The position numbers were made by a program, and so were the translations under genes. Under the pieces are notes generated by a model, which saw nothing but the letters and a program-made list of their open reading frames with translations, ran no database searches and was not told the DNA's origin. A stretch of DNA of 64,000 bases from Cardinalis cardinalis (taxonomy: Eukaryota > Chordata > Aves > Passeriformes > Cardinalidae): assembly GCA_014549065.1 (NCBI GenBank), contig JACDOX010000062.1:1157959-1221958 (forward strand), written 5' to 3'. This document shows positions 28,301-40,332 of this stretch, piece by piece. Each line of letters starts with the position of its first letter. Positions within the stretch are counted from its first letter, which is position 1.

Positions 28301-30179
28301 TTTAATGCCTTTCTATTTCAGAGCTAGTTGTCTACCATATTTACAGCTTCACCACATAGCAGTAATTTCAAAGGAAATGAGCCTTATTTGCCTCTAAAAA
28401 TAATAGTTTCTGGCAATATGAAGAGTGTAAAAACTGCATGATGCTTTTAGGGCATAAAAGTAGAAATCAGGCCGTCATAACAAAAATGATATATGAATTT
28501 TAGTTCTGGTAGATATTGTTTAATCTTTGCCCAAAATAAATCNTGAAGACATTCCATGTTCCTTGGTTCTGTCCCAGTGATTCAGCCTTCTTCCCCCTCT
28601 ATCACCTGCCAGGCCTGTGCAGACTCAAAGCCTCCTCACACTGTCCTGCTGCCACATTGGTCATCAGCTGCCTACATGAGCTGTTGAGCTGCTGCCTTTT
28701 AATCCTTTTGCTCTGGCAGGAGCCTCCAGAATCCCCCACTTATTGCATTTTCCCACAAGAAACCTGTAATTTCAGCTTCTGATGTTCTTGCCAACTTTGC
28801 AAATGTACCCTTGCACAAATCCCTTGCTNTCCACCTTTCTTTTTCTAATAATTTTTCCCACATGATCACTTGCCACTTCTTTCTTTCAGTACAGTCAGTT
28901 GTCTGTAGTTAAGCTGGCCAGCTGGATGAATAATACACAGAATGAGGGAGGATTTTCAGCAGCAGTGGTAAAAGTAAAGAGTTGTGTATTAACCAAGCAA
29001 GCATATATTTTGTTACATAATAATTTGACAGTGTTCCCTGTTATATCAGTGGTAGACATATTCTAATCTAATAATTTTCTTATCCTTTAGCCTAACAATT
29101 TGTTAAACAGAATATTTTTAAATGAGGAGAGCAATCTTATGTGAGTTAATTTTGCAGGGCTTGAAAGCTTTGGTTATTAATAATTCACAGTGCCAAGTTA
29201 CCACAAAGATTCTTCAAAAGCTAGTTTAACTTGTTATTTTATTATTATTACATNTCTTTGGTTTTCCAACTGTTACTTTCAGTTCAGGCTTCACTTCTGA
29301 AAGCTGCAAAGGCTATTGCCTTCTCTCAGAAGTGATTTCTCAATGCTTTAGTTACTTCCTTGCTGCCTTCATTAGTCTTTTGCTAATGCTTGACAGCTTG
29401 ACAATACAGTTTTTGCCTGGNAGGTAATTATGATGAGAAATTATAATTAGGTCAAAGCCATAACCTCTTAGATTATTTTTTTAAGAACGAATTTTGTAAC
29501 AGGTATTATGTAGCACTTTACTGGAGCACATACGTACATATAAATATATAGATATATATACACAGAGTACTGTCTCTTTAGAAAGTGGAAAATTAAGAGA
29601 TATCTTTCTTGCTACCCCTTTAGGTTAGTGGATGGGCAGCTTCAATTTGTATCAATTAAGCAATTTAGAGGAAATATGATTTTATTCTTAGATATGAATT
29701 ACAATAATCAAGTGAATTGCAATAATTTCTATGAACCACCATTAGAATAGATTGTAACAATTAAGATTAAAGACAGCAAATCGCTGGGTTGGAGTAAATC
29801 AAATGTAATTCCCAGAACCACAGAAAATTTTAGGTTCAAAGCAGGGCTGACCTCACTTTTTGGTAAGGTTCCTCAGAGCCTTGTAAATGAAGTTTTGAAT
29901 ATATCTGCAAGGACAGAAACACCTTGATAGGAGGAAAGTATGTGAATAATGACCGATTGAAACAAATGCTTCCTGCAGCAATTCTTTTGTAGGAATCCAG
30001 TCATTTGGAGAAACACACAACTTTCAGTGNGAGCATGCCTATGCCTTAAAAATGTTTGTCTTTTTAGTCTTGCTCTGAGCTTAGCCTTGTAGCCAAAAGG
30101 ATCGTGTAGAGGGGATATCTGCAGAAGATTTCTTAAAGTGCAGAGGTGTCTGTCCTGCAGGGGGCATGAAAAGTGTGGC

Positions 30180-30205
30180 TTTAGGAAACGAACCAGTTTC
30201 CTAAA
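30180..30205. repeat. Perfect 10-bp inverted repeat
   Basis: TTTAGGAAAC (30180-30189) and GTTTCCTAAA (30196-30205) are exact reverse complements separated by GAACCA. Intergenic. There is no T-run or gene end to make it a terminator. Confidence 0.85.
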
Positions 30206-30231
30206 ATTCCTGTGAGGAAATTCCTGTGAGA
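30204..30231. repeat. 14-bp tandem duplication
   Basis: AAATTCCTGTGAGG is followed immediately by AAATTCCTGTGAGA. It begins inside the right arm of the inverted repeat at 30180-30205. Probable replication slippage. Confidence 0.85.
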
Positions 30232-33200
30232 TGTATCCTCAGTGGCCTGGTGATTGTGTAATTCATGGCAGAATCCCAGGGCTTACAAATGCTTTGTGTC
30301 TTTGTAGCTGACTTTTGTCACTTGGGTTTTCCACTTTCTTGAGTTTTCTGGCTTTGCTGCATCCTCATGAACAAGCTACAAAAGAAAGGGCATTTTTCAG
30401 AGGCACATGTGTAAAACACGAATGTAACATGGATGTCTTGTGAATGGCTTGGTGTCAAATGAAATGTAAGATACACATTTCTTGGATCTCCATGGATCAT
30501 GAATGTGGAGNGGGGATACATGAGGGTACCAAAGAGCAGGTCTGATGAGTGTGATGAGCTGGACTTAAGTATTTTTAATATTTAAATTTTTCAAAGTAAT
30601 CTAAGAAAATAATTAGCACTATCTCTAGTATTCTTCAACAATTACCTGGATACTGTTTGTAATTCTGTTTGGTAAATTCTGTGGGCTTGGGGTTTTTTTT
30701 CCCTTTTCTCCATTGAACCACTGCCTATATATCCTGAACTTGCTCTTTTTATGCTTTTGATTGTAATTTTATGAAGTAACGAATAATGTCCAGCTCAGGA
30801 ATGGGATTTCAGGTGTAATGCTAATGAGAAATGTCTGGTATAATTTGTAAGAACATAAGTCCTTCTTCGGCACAACTGTGTGTGAGCTTACCCAGCAGAA
30901 ACAGTTACAGAGGAAATGTGGGACTCCTGCCAGCATGAACTGCATACATTAAACTACAACCAGAGCTGGAAGCATTCTGGGACTTTGGAGCATAATTTAT
31001 TATATTAGTCCATTTGTCCTTCCCTTTTGAAAGAAAGCCAACAAGTGGGTTAATTTAATCTTACGTCCAGCCTTGTGCTTGAAAGTGAAGTCTTGTATAC
31101 CTTTCCTGTCCAGGATACAACTGCTAGGGGCCAAGCTGGGGTAAGAAAAGAGGGAACTCTGCAAGTTTTACTCTGTAACTGCCACTGGAATCATCAGACA
31201 TGAAAGGAAGACCTCACAGTTCCATGCAGAGTCCCACGCCAAAGTGACAGTCTAATTTCTGTACACACTTTCGGATGGTTTTATGGCTCCCCTCCTTAGT
31301 ATCGCAAAATATTTTATTCTCCAGCCCTAGAATTAGCAAAAGATGGTGATAGCAAGAATGCAAAGCTAAAAATTAGTCATAATTCTGTTAAAGTGTGGAA
31401 CTTAAAAATGAGAGGGTGGGTTCATCCAGGTATAGACCAGCAATGCTGGCCACTAAAACAGCCAGCCTGTGAGTAGATAAGCACTGATTCATTGCACAAG
31501 TTTTCCTGCAAATGAACAAGGTTTCCTTCAGTTAAAACAGAAGTTCATCTTCATCTCCCTGGTAACTTTAGCTGTTATTCATAGATCCTTGAGCAATGTC
31601 TCTATAGTATCTGTAAAAAACTGGGGACTTCTAGGGTCCATTTTCTATGGGCAGTTAAACGGGGTGAGAGCATAAGGTACCCCAAAAAGGTCTTGATGAG
31701 CTCACCATTTCCTTCCTTCACAGTTCGGATTTTCAGCTTGATGAGAGCTTTATACAGACAACATAGAACCTTGAGGAGTGGGCAAACATTTACTTTCAGT
31801 GTATCCCCTTAATAGCAGTACAGATCCTTAGTCAATAAATTACCTTAATTAGTCTGACTATTTATAATAAAAATGTGCAAAGGAGAAGGCAAACTACAGT
31901 GCAGAAAACTGTCATATTCAAATGAGTGAAATTAATTCAGTAATATGTAAAGAGAGTTTCTGAACTGGTCTGTAGAACCTTCAGGCATTGTTCAAATGTC
32001 CGAACTAATTTTAGTTTATGTACAAAACCAGCTGTACTAATACATGCAGTGTCCTACACAGGGTAGGTCTGTGTGATTTTTCTTTTTCCCGACTTGAGTA
32101 CTGCACCATGAATAGGCTTGTGCTATGTCAAATACTGTGCAGCAATCTGCTATGTCAATCTTTCAAGGGATCATTAATTACCTTGGGAGGTGGCTTTTTT
32201 CATTACAAGAAATTACAAGAATTCTGGGTGAATGAGATGAGGTAGCTTATTTACATGTTCTGAGGGTAGTCATATGATTTTTATTGAGCCAATTATGCCA
32301 AAGATTGCCAAGTTTACAGTCAGTTTGTATAGCATTGCAGTTACCAAAAATGTGTCTATCAATGAAAATAAATTTGTCGCTGTGGTTGTAATTTTCTGAG
32401 TGGTAGGCTTTTTCCTAAATTTATCTTAGGAAAGATTAAACAATTATTATTTGAGCTTTCAAGTACAAGTGATTTATTTCATTTCACACTGACAAAATTG
32501 TGTCTGTGTTTTTTTATTATAAATAGTGGTAGATATGCTAACACAGGCTTTAATTCTGAGAATGTACAGGCCATAGGTACATGGTGTCCCACTGGTATCC
32601 CAAGACTCCGTTATAACCTATGAAGCACTATACTTCTTAATTTGAATACAGAAAACGGTTTTTAAAAGATTAATTATATTACTGATGTAAATACTGATTA
32701 GGCAACTAATGTGCCGTGACTGCTGTTCATTATATCAAACTCAATCATTTCATTTCTGCCTTGTCCTCCTCCTCATTTGTTTCATCTCCATCTGCTCACT
32801 CTCTCATATAACTTGTACTGCATCATATGAGGTACCCAAGCTTACTGGGCAAAATGTTGTTTTCTATGAAAAACATGGTCCAGTTCTACAAAATACNGAA
32901 CTATAAATACAATAGTAATGCTTATGCTGCTACTAATTTGACCATTTTTCTCGCTGTTTGAGTCTTGGAAAGTATAATTCCTATATTGGAGCTAGTTTAT
33001 CTATGTGTCAGTGAAAGTTAAGAGTGGAATTGATGACATCTCACTACAGCTCTTTAAAAGAAGGGTGCTAGTCTAAGCTAGTCATCAAAGCTGGTGTCAT
33101 TACTCTTACAAGTGGTATCATAAGAGGCTGGTATTTTTTAGGATGCAATGAATGACATTTTCAGAAGATGATTCATACTGCCCTAATGTAGTAGAGCTTA

Positions 33201-35807
33201 GTCACCTAATGGAGTTGTCTCTGTAAACTGTATGCTAAGACCAAAGGAAAAACTTAAATTTGGTGCCTAACTTGTTTGAATCATACTGGAAGTGTTCTGG
33301 GTGAGCCCCCATTTCTGATTCTGGGATGATGCTGCTCCAGCTGCTAGTAATTTTTTTTATCTTGCATTATCATGGTTCTACAAGCATAAATTTTAGCAGT
33401 AAATGTCCTGGGTTTTAGGACTTAGATCACAGCATATCATTAAACAATTTACTGTATCAATTAAATGTCCTTTTAGTTGTCTCTTAAAAATATCTGTAGA
33501 GATTTTTTTGTTCATTCTGTCTTTTCCCTACTGCTGTGCCATCAACACAGATGCAATATTCCTCNCAGAAAGGGCTGGGTTAGTGTTTCAGTGTAGCAAT
33601 GTAGAGATCTAACAGTGAAAGTCATGGGGCTTCAAGCGTCTGACACTCTGATAAAGCATGAAAGAGGTAAACAGGAAAGAAAAAAATAGTGGGATGATTT
33701 GATATCAATTCTTATTTTCCTTCCTATTGAGAAGGCTTTGTTGGATTGGCTCTGTTTCTTTACTGCCATTTGTCAGAGCAATGTTTTATAACTAGAAAAT
33801 ACAATAAGCAGTGGTGATGTAAGCACATGAAAGATTAGTGAATTTGGTTTGGAATTGGAAACACTTCTTTGTAATAAAGGTCATGATTTCAAAATATTGC
33901 AAACTAGTGTGTCTAAGGTTTCTCTTGGTCTGCTCTGCTCTACATTGTGTCTCCTGAGCTAAAAATTCACTTAAAATTAGGTAGCAAATGAAAAGAAGAT
34001 AAACCTATGAGGAACATCAGGGGAACTCTTGCTGTGAAATCAGTAGCACTATTCCCAAGGAAGTTAATTTCCAAACAAGTCTGTCAGTTNCCTGAGCTTC
34101 AGCTGACAATTTAATGCATGAATAGCCTTCCGAAACAAAAATTGTGGGTTCTGGGCTTTTCTCTGCCATTCTTCTGTCATGCATATCACTGTGGTTGCAG
34201 AATATATTTAGCTGGTTGCATTAGTCACTGGGAATTGTGTTCTTTTGCTTCTATATGTTTGGTTTAATATATGCTTGCATATTCAACTGTGCAGACAATA
34301 AACATCATGTTCATTGTAATAAAAAGCTATCTCTGCTTATACTGGATCAGCTAAATGTGGTACATTGGTACATTTATAAACAGAAGTTGGTTTGTGATAG
34401 CAAAATGCAGGACTATTTTATCAGCTGGCTTCTGGAAAAAGATGGATTTTCCTCCATGCAAATATTTGAAAGATATATGCCACCAGCATTTCNATGGGAC
34501 ATGCACTCAAACAGAACTGAAGAGCTGAGTCTTGTCTAACTGCAGTCCAACTGTTGACTTTTGTCTTTGGATCAGGGCGTACATCCTAACAATGAGGGGG
34601 TCTCTATGCAACTTCTGGGATTACAATTTTTATGTGTATGGTAATGTGTATTAGACTGTGCNAAAGTAATGGGGAAAATAAAATTTGTGNTAGGCAGAAT
34701 TCACCACAAGATGTCTCATGTCTCACTACAGATTTTTCACAAAGGTAGGGAGCTATCCAGCNAAGTCTGGTGAGTGCAGTGCGAATTACATGATTTAGAA
34801 TCTTCTGGAGAGTGTGTTAAAAGCACATAAAAATAGACTGGATGTGGAATCCAGACGTGATGAGTGTGTTCTTCAAGGGCTGATTAAAAATATATGCACG
34901 GAGACTAACATCACTGAATATTGAAAAAATTCTCAAGAAAGGGAGGAAAATGAACAGTTAAAGCCAAAGTACAGCACTAGAAGGATGATTACTCATTATA
35001 GAACAGGTTGATCTAATCTCATTTGTTATTTTTTACCACCTTTACTATGTAAGATAAGTGGACTCTATGGCTGAAGTGTCCATTAAGAGTGGTTTTCACC
35101 CCTGTAACATTTGGGGTGGGGTGTGTACCTTTAAGGAACTGTTTTATCTGCTGGCTCTGGGGATCCAGACTAGAGCCCACACATGCGTGATTCTGTACAA
35201 GCCTTGGGCACAGCTGTCTATTCTTGTGTGTATTGCTGTATATGTATTTTTAAATAGATCTCTTTGTGTTCCTATGTGTATGACTTCTCTCAGCACTGGT
35301 GCAGACTCTTCTCTTACTTTAGGATGTTACTTGAGTGAGGATAGATTCCAGGCCAGCTACCAATTTTCTTTATGGCTGTTAAATAAAAGCTTTAAGTGTT
35401 ACTTGTTTTCATAGCTATCCATATACAAAAGACTACTTCAATTCCCAGTTTTGGAAGGACTGGGGGGTCAGGGTGGGTAGTTGTGGGACTGTANGGAACT
35501 GTAGGGAACTTCTACTGTGGCCAGAAATGAGCCAGGGCACAAGCTGATTGTATAAGTCAAATGTATTTCACATTTCTGATCACCCAAACAAGCAGATATG
35601 CTCAGGATAAATGCTATGTGTTGACAGGTTTTTTAATATAAATAAATACACTAAACTTATTGGGTTGGGGCTATGTTAANGAATCTAATTTTAAACCTTA
35701 TGATGGACTCTTTTGTTAACATGTAACTACAATGTATCGCCAAAACTGCTGATATAAAACTGCCTGGCAAGCCATAGAGCAAAAATGAAAAATTATTTTC
35801 TTGTAAA

Positions 35808-35820
35808 ATCACAGAATCAC
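35808..35820. repeat. Inverted match to the CR1 terminus
   Basis: ATCACAGAATCAC is, in reverse complement, a 12 of 13 match to the CR1 end at 35953-35965. The pair brackets the CR1 fragment as an imperfect inverted repeat. It may be a remnant of an opposing CR1 tail or chance. Confidence 0.5.
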
Positions 35821-35825
35821 CCAAG

Positions 35826-35968
35826 AATACATGGAGGTGTTTAAGGAAAGACTGGATGTGGGAGTTAGTGCCATGGTTTAGTTGACGTGGTGGTGTTAGA
35901 CCATAGGTTGGATTCAANGATCTCAGAGGTCCTTTCCAACCTAACTGACGCTGTGCTTCTGTGATTCC
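35826..35968 (+). mobile_element. CR1 LINE 3' end fragment at the edge of the PLPPR5 CpG island
   Basis: About 145 bp with the CR1 tail landmarks GGAGGTGTTTAAGGAAAGAC, GTGCCATGGTTTAGTTGACG, GTGGTGTTAGACCATAGGTT and AGGTCCTTTCCAACCTAA, and the terminal CTTCTGTGATTCC. Sense orientation relative to PLPPR5, ending about 30 bp before the CpG island begins. It carries one n. It represents a different CR1 tail subtype from the 40.3 and 43.3 kb copies, which use the TTTGAGCAACCTGG/GCAGCCTGG form. Confidence 0.85.
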
Positions 35969-36317
35969 ATGTTGAGATCTTTCCCACCCCGGCCAATAGT
36001 GGCGATCGCTGTGCGTGTCCGGGCCCGTCCGAGCTGTGGCTGTTGGCAGCGCCGGGGCCGCTTCCCGCCGGCTCCGTGAGGGGCCGGGCCGGGAGGGCGT
36101 GCACCTGCGGGAGCCGCCCGGCCCTGTGCACGCCCGTCGTACAGGTGTGTGCGTGTCGGCGCACAGAGGGACCCGCGATGGCCCCATCCCCGCAGGAGGC
36201 GGGGAAGAAAGAGCGGGGGGTTCNCTTACTAATCCCGGCCGCGGGGCTGTGCCGTGGGAGCCGTCCGGGGGTCGAGCAGTTGCCTTCACCGCCCGGTCCG
36301 TCGCGGCCGCTGCTCCC

Positions 36318-36327
36318 GGGGCGGGGC
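36318..36327 (+). promoter_or_regulatory. GC box (Sp1/KLF-type site)
   Basis: The string GGGGCGGGGC is an exact GC-box core, followed directly by a second GC-rich GGAGCGG element. It lies 264 bp upstream of the PLPPR5 start codon inside the CpG island. Its use as a binding site is inferred from motif and position only. Confidence 0.45.
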
Positions 36328-36520
36328 GGAGCGGAGCCGCCCCTGCCGTCGCCACGCTCCGCCCGCCCGCCGCACGAGCCGGTGCCCGCGCTGGAGCCGC
36401 TGCCGGAGCGGCGGGCCGGGCCCCCGCTGCCCTGCCCCGCTGTCCTGCTCTGCCCGGGCCGCGCTCCCGCCGGGCTGACCGCGCTCCCGGGCGTCGCTGA
36501 GCCGCCCCCNCCCGCGGTGG

Positions 36521-36821
36521 ATGCCGCCGGGGAGCGGGCGGAGCGCGCCGCCGGGGAGAGGGGCTGCCGCGGCCGCCGGAGCCCACGTACATGCGAGTGC
36601 CCTCTCCGCTGACCAGCATGCTTTACTTCCAGATGGTGATCATGGCAGGGACCGTGATGCTGGCTTATTACTTCGAGTACACGGACACCTTCACCGTCAA
36701 CGTGCAAGGCTTCTTCTGCTACGAGGGCGCGTACCGCAAGCCCTACCCGGGCCCGGAGGACCGCAGCGCCGTGCCGCCGGTGCTCCTCTACTCGCTGACC
36801 GCAGGCGTGCCCGTGCTGGTG
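36521..36821 (+). other. Upstream reading frame overlapping the PLPPR5 start (exon 1 part)
   Basis: An ATG at 36521 opens a frame 70 nt before the PLPPR5 start and is out of frame with it. It stays open through the rest of exon 1. In the spliced message it continues into exon 2 and stops at the TGA at 57750-57752, for a total of 118 codons. It would compete with the main start only if transcription begins upstream of 36521. Its initiation context is weak (T at -3, C at +4). The Arg/Ala/Pro/Gly-rich product is a by-product of GC-rich DNA and I do not propose it as a functional protein. Confidence 0.4.
36591..36821 (+). CDS. PLPPR5: PLPPR5 coding exon 1 (residues 1-77)
   Basis: First coding exon of phospholipid phosphatase related protein 5, a multi-pass plasma-membrane protein of neurons linked to filopodium and neurite growth (family knowledge). 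It encodes 77 residues. A first membrane segment spans about residues 10-30 (MLYFQMVIMAGTVMLAYYFE), followed by an extracellular loop with the family-typical TDTF (31-34) and GFFC (40-43) stretches. A second membrane segment begins near residue 61. The exon closes after a complete Val codon, in phase 0, at the donor GTAAGC starting at 36822. The start was chosen because the frame has a TGA at 36498-36500 and no ATG between that stop and 36591. Both that ATG and a second in-frame ATG at 36618 (Met10) are possible starts. Met10 has A at -3, whereas the first has T at -3. From memory, human PLPPR5 also has a short, divergent N-terminal stretch before the MLYFQ segment. PLPPR5 is preferred over PLPPR1, -3 and -4 because the match extends across all three exons, including the PGPED and VPPVLLYSL stretches. 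Confidence 0.93.
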
Positions 36822-39800
36822 GTAAGCAGGGGCCGCCGTGCCGCACTCCGGTGACTTGTTGGGCTGGACCGGGCCGGCCGGGCGGGCCGCGTGTCCCGGC
36901 CGGAGCAGTGCTGCTGGCGGGCGGCTGCGGGCCGGGCCCGGCGGGCGGGCCGGGACCCTCCGCGCTGCCGGGACTGCGGCCCGGCCCCGGAGCCCCGGNG
37001 GGCAGCGATGCCGCCCCCTGCCCCTGCCCCACCATGCCCACCGCGCCTCTCAAGTTTATTTTTAGCACCGGTTTATGTAACTGCCAGTGCCTGTACCAGC
37101 CCCGTGCGACTCCTTTTGGTAAAAAATTATCTTTTCTTTTTCGAAACGCGTGTCGCTTGCAGATAGATGGGCAACCTGAGGAAAACCCGGTTTACAGCTA
37201 CCACTTACTGATGTGTCATCCGGTACTAATTAGAAAATCCCCTCTGTCAGTTTTGTTTTCTGAAAGTCAACTGGTACGTGCAAGGAGCAGAGAGCTGTTT
37301 TACTTGATTTAGTTGTCTCCATATGTCACAGTTACTGATGTGTGTGCAAACGAAACCTGTGTCTCTAATTGAACATGATCTTTCATCAATCAGTTTTAAA
37401 CAGGTGTGGCTAAAAAGTGATTTATTTAATCGATTTTCTATAGGGATCTTTTTTCGAGAAACGGCTCGGAGAAAGCTTTTTGGAAAAGCAGTGAGATTCC
37501 TTTCAAGCTGTTGAAGGTACTCTCTGTTGCCGTATAACGAGGGCATTAAATCATTCAGTGATCCCTCACCATACTGAGGAGGAAAGACCTGGAGGGGAAC
37601 ATTTGACTATTGGGGATGGATTATATGTAGACTCACCAGGTGCATGCACAGTTACACCTACAGAAAGCCCTTGTAAAGAGTTGACTTTAATCAACTGTAA
37701 GCATTAGAATAATAAAAGAATGCAATAAGAAGAGGCCTTTTGAGATAGCAATTATTTTTTTATCACAATAATTATTTTTCAGGAAAATGTAACAAAATAG
37801 GAGTAGAAAAAGCCTCTTCAGGGTAAGGCTAATGTAATCCCAGAAAAAATTTCTGCTTTTGTAGCATCATGAAATTTCAGATGGTATCAAATACAAAACC
37901 TTATGGTCAGTATCAGCCTTAGTATTGAGACTTGCTTCTCTTTTTAATTTTTTTTTCTCCCCAGGGATTAAATCTCTTCATTTGGCAAAACATGTTGTGT
38001 AGCATTTTGGCTTTGTTGAGTTCTTTTGATTCGAGCATCAGTTATTTGACCACTTTTACCTGTTTGTTCTTTTAAACTCCTAAATACTGTTGAGATTCTA
38101 AAAGGGAATTTAGTTGGGTTTTTTTCTGGTGATGTTTCTCTGATCTTGGTGTGTGATGTTTATTTTGCTTTTAATTCTATTTCTTTTGTTTGCCTCAGGA
38201 AGTTATAAAGATTATGTCAGACATTCATATTGAGCATCTCTTTTTCCTGTTATGTGTCAGCAAGATGGATAGGTAGTTTCCATTCATTTCCTGGGTGCTA
38301 GATGATTACGTCAGAGCAATCTCCATGACATTTTGGGTTGGCAGTCTTGTAATTAGCCTTGCTAAAAAGCTAATAATAGAATTTAATGATACTTAACTGT
38401 GTTTCATCTTGCAGTCACCAGTCTTCTAGGCAGATGACATGCTTTGGGATGTCAGGGCATGGAAAACCACATTGTAGATGCCTGTGTTTCAGTTTTAAAA
38501 AAAGTATTTTTATTTCATTTTATTAAACAAAAAATTCAGCTCCTGGGAGTCTCATGAATTCAACAGCTTTAAGTCTAATAATTAACCTTATTAAATAGAT
38601 GGCTTTTTCACTTTTTGCATAGAGTTTTGTTCTGGTTTGCCTTGAGCAATCCTCTTGGACTTAGTGTTTTCCCAGGATGGCACTTGCTCAGTTGTGCAGA
38701 ACATGTACATTGCCTTTGCTTGTTCCTTTCATTGAAAGGAGTGGTGAAAGTAAGATTTCTTCACCAAAACAACTTTTATGTTTTCAGTTGTCGTAGGTTT
38801 CAGAGATTAGGTTCTCTTTTATTTCATTTGTTTCTTGCTATGACATTTTGGACGTGCATGTTCTGTGTAATTTTGTTTCTGTAGATGAAATATAAAAATT
38901 AATCATGTAACATAGCCCTGTTGTGGTCTGTAAAGTCTACATGCAAATGTAGGCTAGTGAAGGAAAGAGATTTCTGTGAATGCAATNTCATGGGTTTTTT
39001 TCCCACAATGAGTACTGTCCTTGAACGTAGGATATTAAATAATATAATTTATGATTTTTTTAGTCTTTTTTTTTCCCGCTTTTTTTGGTGTATGGGGTTA
39101 ATGCTCTTTCTGGAGTTTTGAGGTAGAGCAACAGAANCTTTACCTTGGTGTTCACAGCAACTGAGGTTTTCTTAAGCGATTGGACTTGTTTAATTGGAGC
39201 CATAGAGTGCTTGCTTCAAGTTAAATTNTCTTAATGTGACTCAATTAATGGCTCCATTGCACTGAGCTCGAATGAAGTTGCTCAAAAATCACAAAAAAAG
39301 AGAGTTTTTCTAATGATTTTTCCTTTCTCTATGCCTGCTAGTAGAAAACTAAAAAAGTAAAAGTACCAGTAGCAGGATCTGTCTCGATGAGCATCTCATC
39401 AGCAGTGGGTCTCTGGCTGCTGTGAGGCTGTCATGTGGCTGTTCATCCAGAACCCCTGTGCCACATCAGAGATGCTGCAGCAGCCCTGAGTGTCAGGCCG
39501 TGGGGTTGAGCTGAGTGGCTGCTCACAGGGCAGCCACAGGCATATGCAGAGACCTAAATGACAACCTGTGTCATCTGACAGAGATGTGCTGTGAGAGCTG
39601 TGTTCATCCTGGAAATTCTCTGGTTAGTCTTTAAAATGCTGCTTCCTGCTCGTATGTTCCTACAGCCCTGGTGCAGCATTGCTGCCAGGCTTTCATTCCT
39701 GAGCCAGTCTGCCTCCTCAGCCCATCTGCCCCTGTGGCATCCAGGGACAGATGCAGCTGGCTGGCAAGGCACAGGTGCTCAGGAGTGTGATCTGAGAACT

Positions 39801-39849
39801 GCAGTCCCAGGGCAGCAGCAGAGACTGCTTGCTCTGCTGGAATGCTTGA

Positions 39850-40012
39850 CTTTTTAATGGGGTTTTGGCTTTTTTGTTTGGATTTTTCTATGTGTTGGGT
39901 TTTTTTTTCCTCCTTATTTTGTTTTGTTGGGCTTTGTTTGTTTGTTTTGATTTTAGTTTTTTGTTGCTCAGGATTTTCTTTTTGTTTTTTTTGGTTTTGT
40001 GATGGCTTTTAA
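39850..40012. repeat. T/G-rich low-complexity tract
   Basis: About 160 bp made almost entirely of T and G on the + strand, with runs such as TTTTGTTTTGTTGGG and TTTGTTTGTTTTG. It lies in intron 1, 160 bp before the first CR1 scrap. The strong strand asymmetry is typical of degenerate poly-T/G expansions. Confidence 0.8.
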
Positions 40013-40171
40013 AAAAAATTCACTTTGAGTCAAGTGCTCTTGGGAAAGGGAAACTGACTGAAGGAAAGAAGTTTTGTGCTCTGTACTTGGGACTTACTGG
40101 GTTTGTCTATCNACAGTCTTTGGTCAAGTAATTACCATGTATTTACCAAATATTTAGTCAGCTGTGACTTG

Positions 40172-40232
40172 GTGGGCAGCTGGACTAGATGATTATTAGT
40201 AGGTCTCTCCCAGCTGAACTATTCTATTCTAA
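40172..40232 (+). mobile_element. CR1 LINE 3' terminal scrap
   Basis: About 60 bp containing GGACTAGATGAT, AGGTCTCTCCCAG and the terminal ACTATTCTATTCTA, the last part of a CR1 3' untranslated region. More diverged than its neighbour at 40333. It could be a separate old insertion or a piece of the same one. Confidence 0.65.
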
Positions 40233-40332
40233 ATATCTCATAGGTTGTGTAGGATCTAGTAAGGAGTCACTGTGGCTGTAACAAATTTATTGTCTGCTAA
40301 GATGTCTCTGTTTAAAGCCCCTGCAGCTTCAG

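Larger units (their letters stand above)
21352..35807. other. Intergenic, upstream of PLPPR5
   Basis: AT-rich sequence with the purine-rich tract near 23.1-23.5 kb and the small repeats at 25.3 and 30.2 kb. I found no coding exon. In mammals, as I recall, PLPPR5 lies head-to-head with PLPPR4 across a long gap. No PLPPR4 exon is visible here, so if that order holds in this genome PLPPR4 lies beyond the left edge. Confidence 0.6.
36000..37070 (+). promoter_or_regulatory. PLPPR5: CpG island / presumed promoter and 5' UTR of PLPPR5
   Basis: An abrupt change from AT-rich DNA to about 1 kb of very GC-rich, CpG-dense sequence that surrounds coding exon 1 and fades out in early intron 1. This is the usual architecture of a vertebrate TATA-less promoter. 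Several GC-box-like strings are visible upstream of the start codon. No convincing TATA box is placed relative to the coding start, and the transcription start cannot be fixed from sequence alone. Long open frames on both strands here are a by-product of high GC content. Confidence 0.75.

Noticed and set aside
30180..30205. Perfect hairpin considered as a transcription terminator.
   Set aside because: Intrinsic hairpin terminators are bacterial, there is no T-run, and no gene ends here.
35657..36707. Long minus-strand open frames of 280 and 320 codons across the PLPPR5 promoter island.
   Set aside because: Arg/Ala/Pro/Gly-rich translations in high-GC DNA opposite a real first exon, with no recognisable domain. 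They are composition shadows.
36838..37312. Continuation of + strand frames from exon 1 into early intron 1.
   Set aside because: The GTAAGC donor at 36822 and the exact in-frame continuation of the protein at 57697 show that this sequence is intronic.
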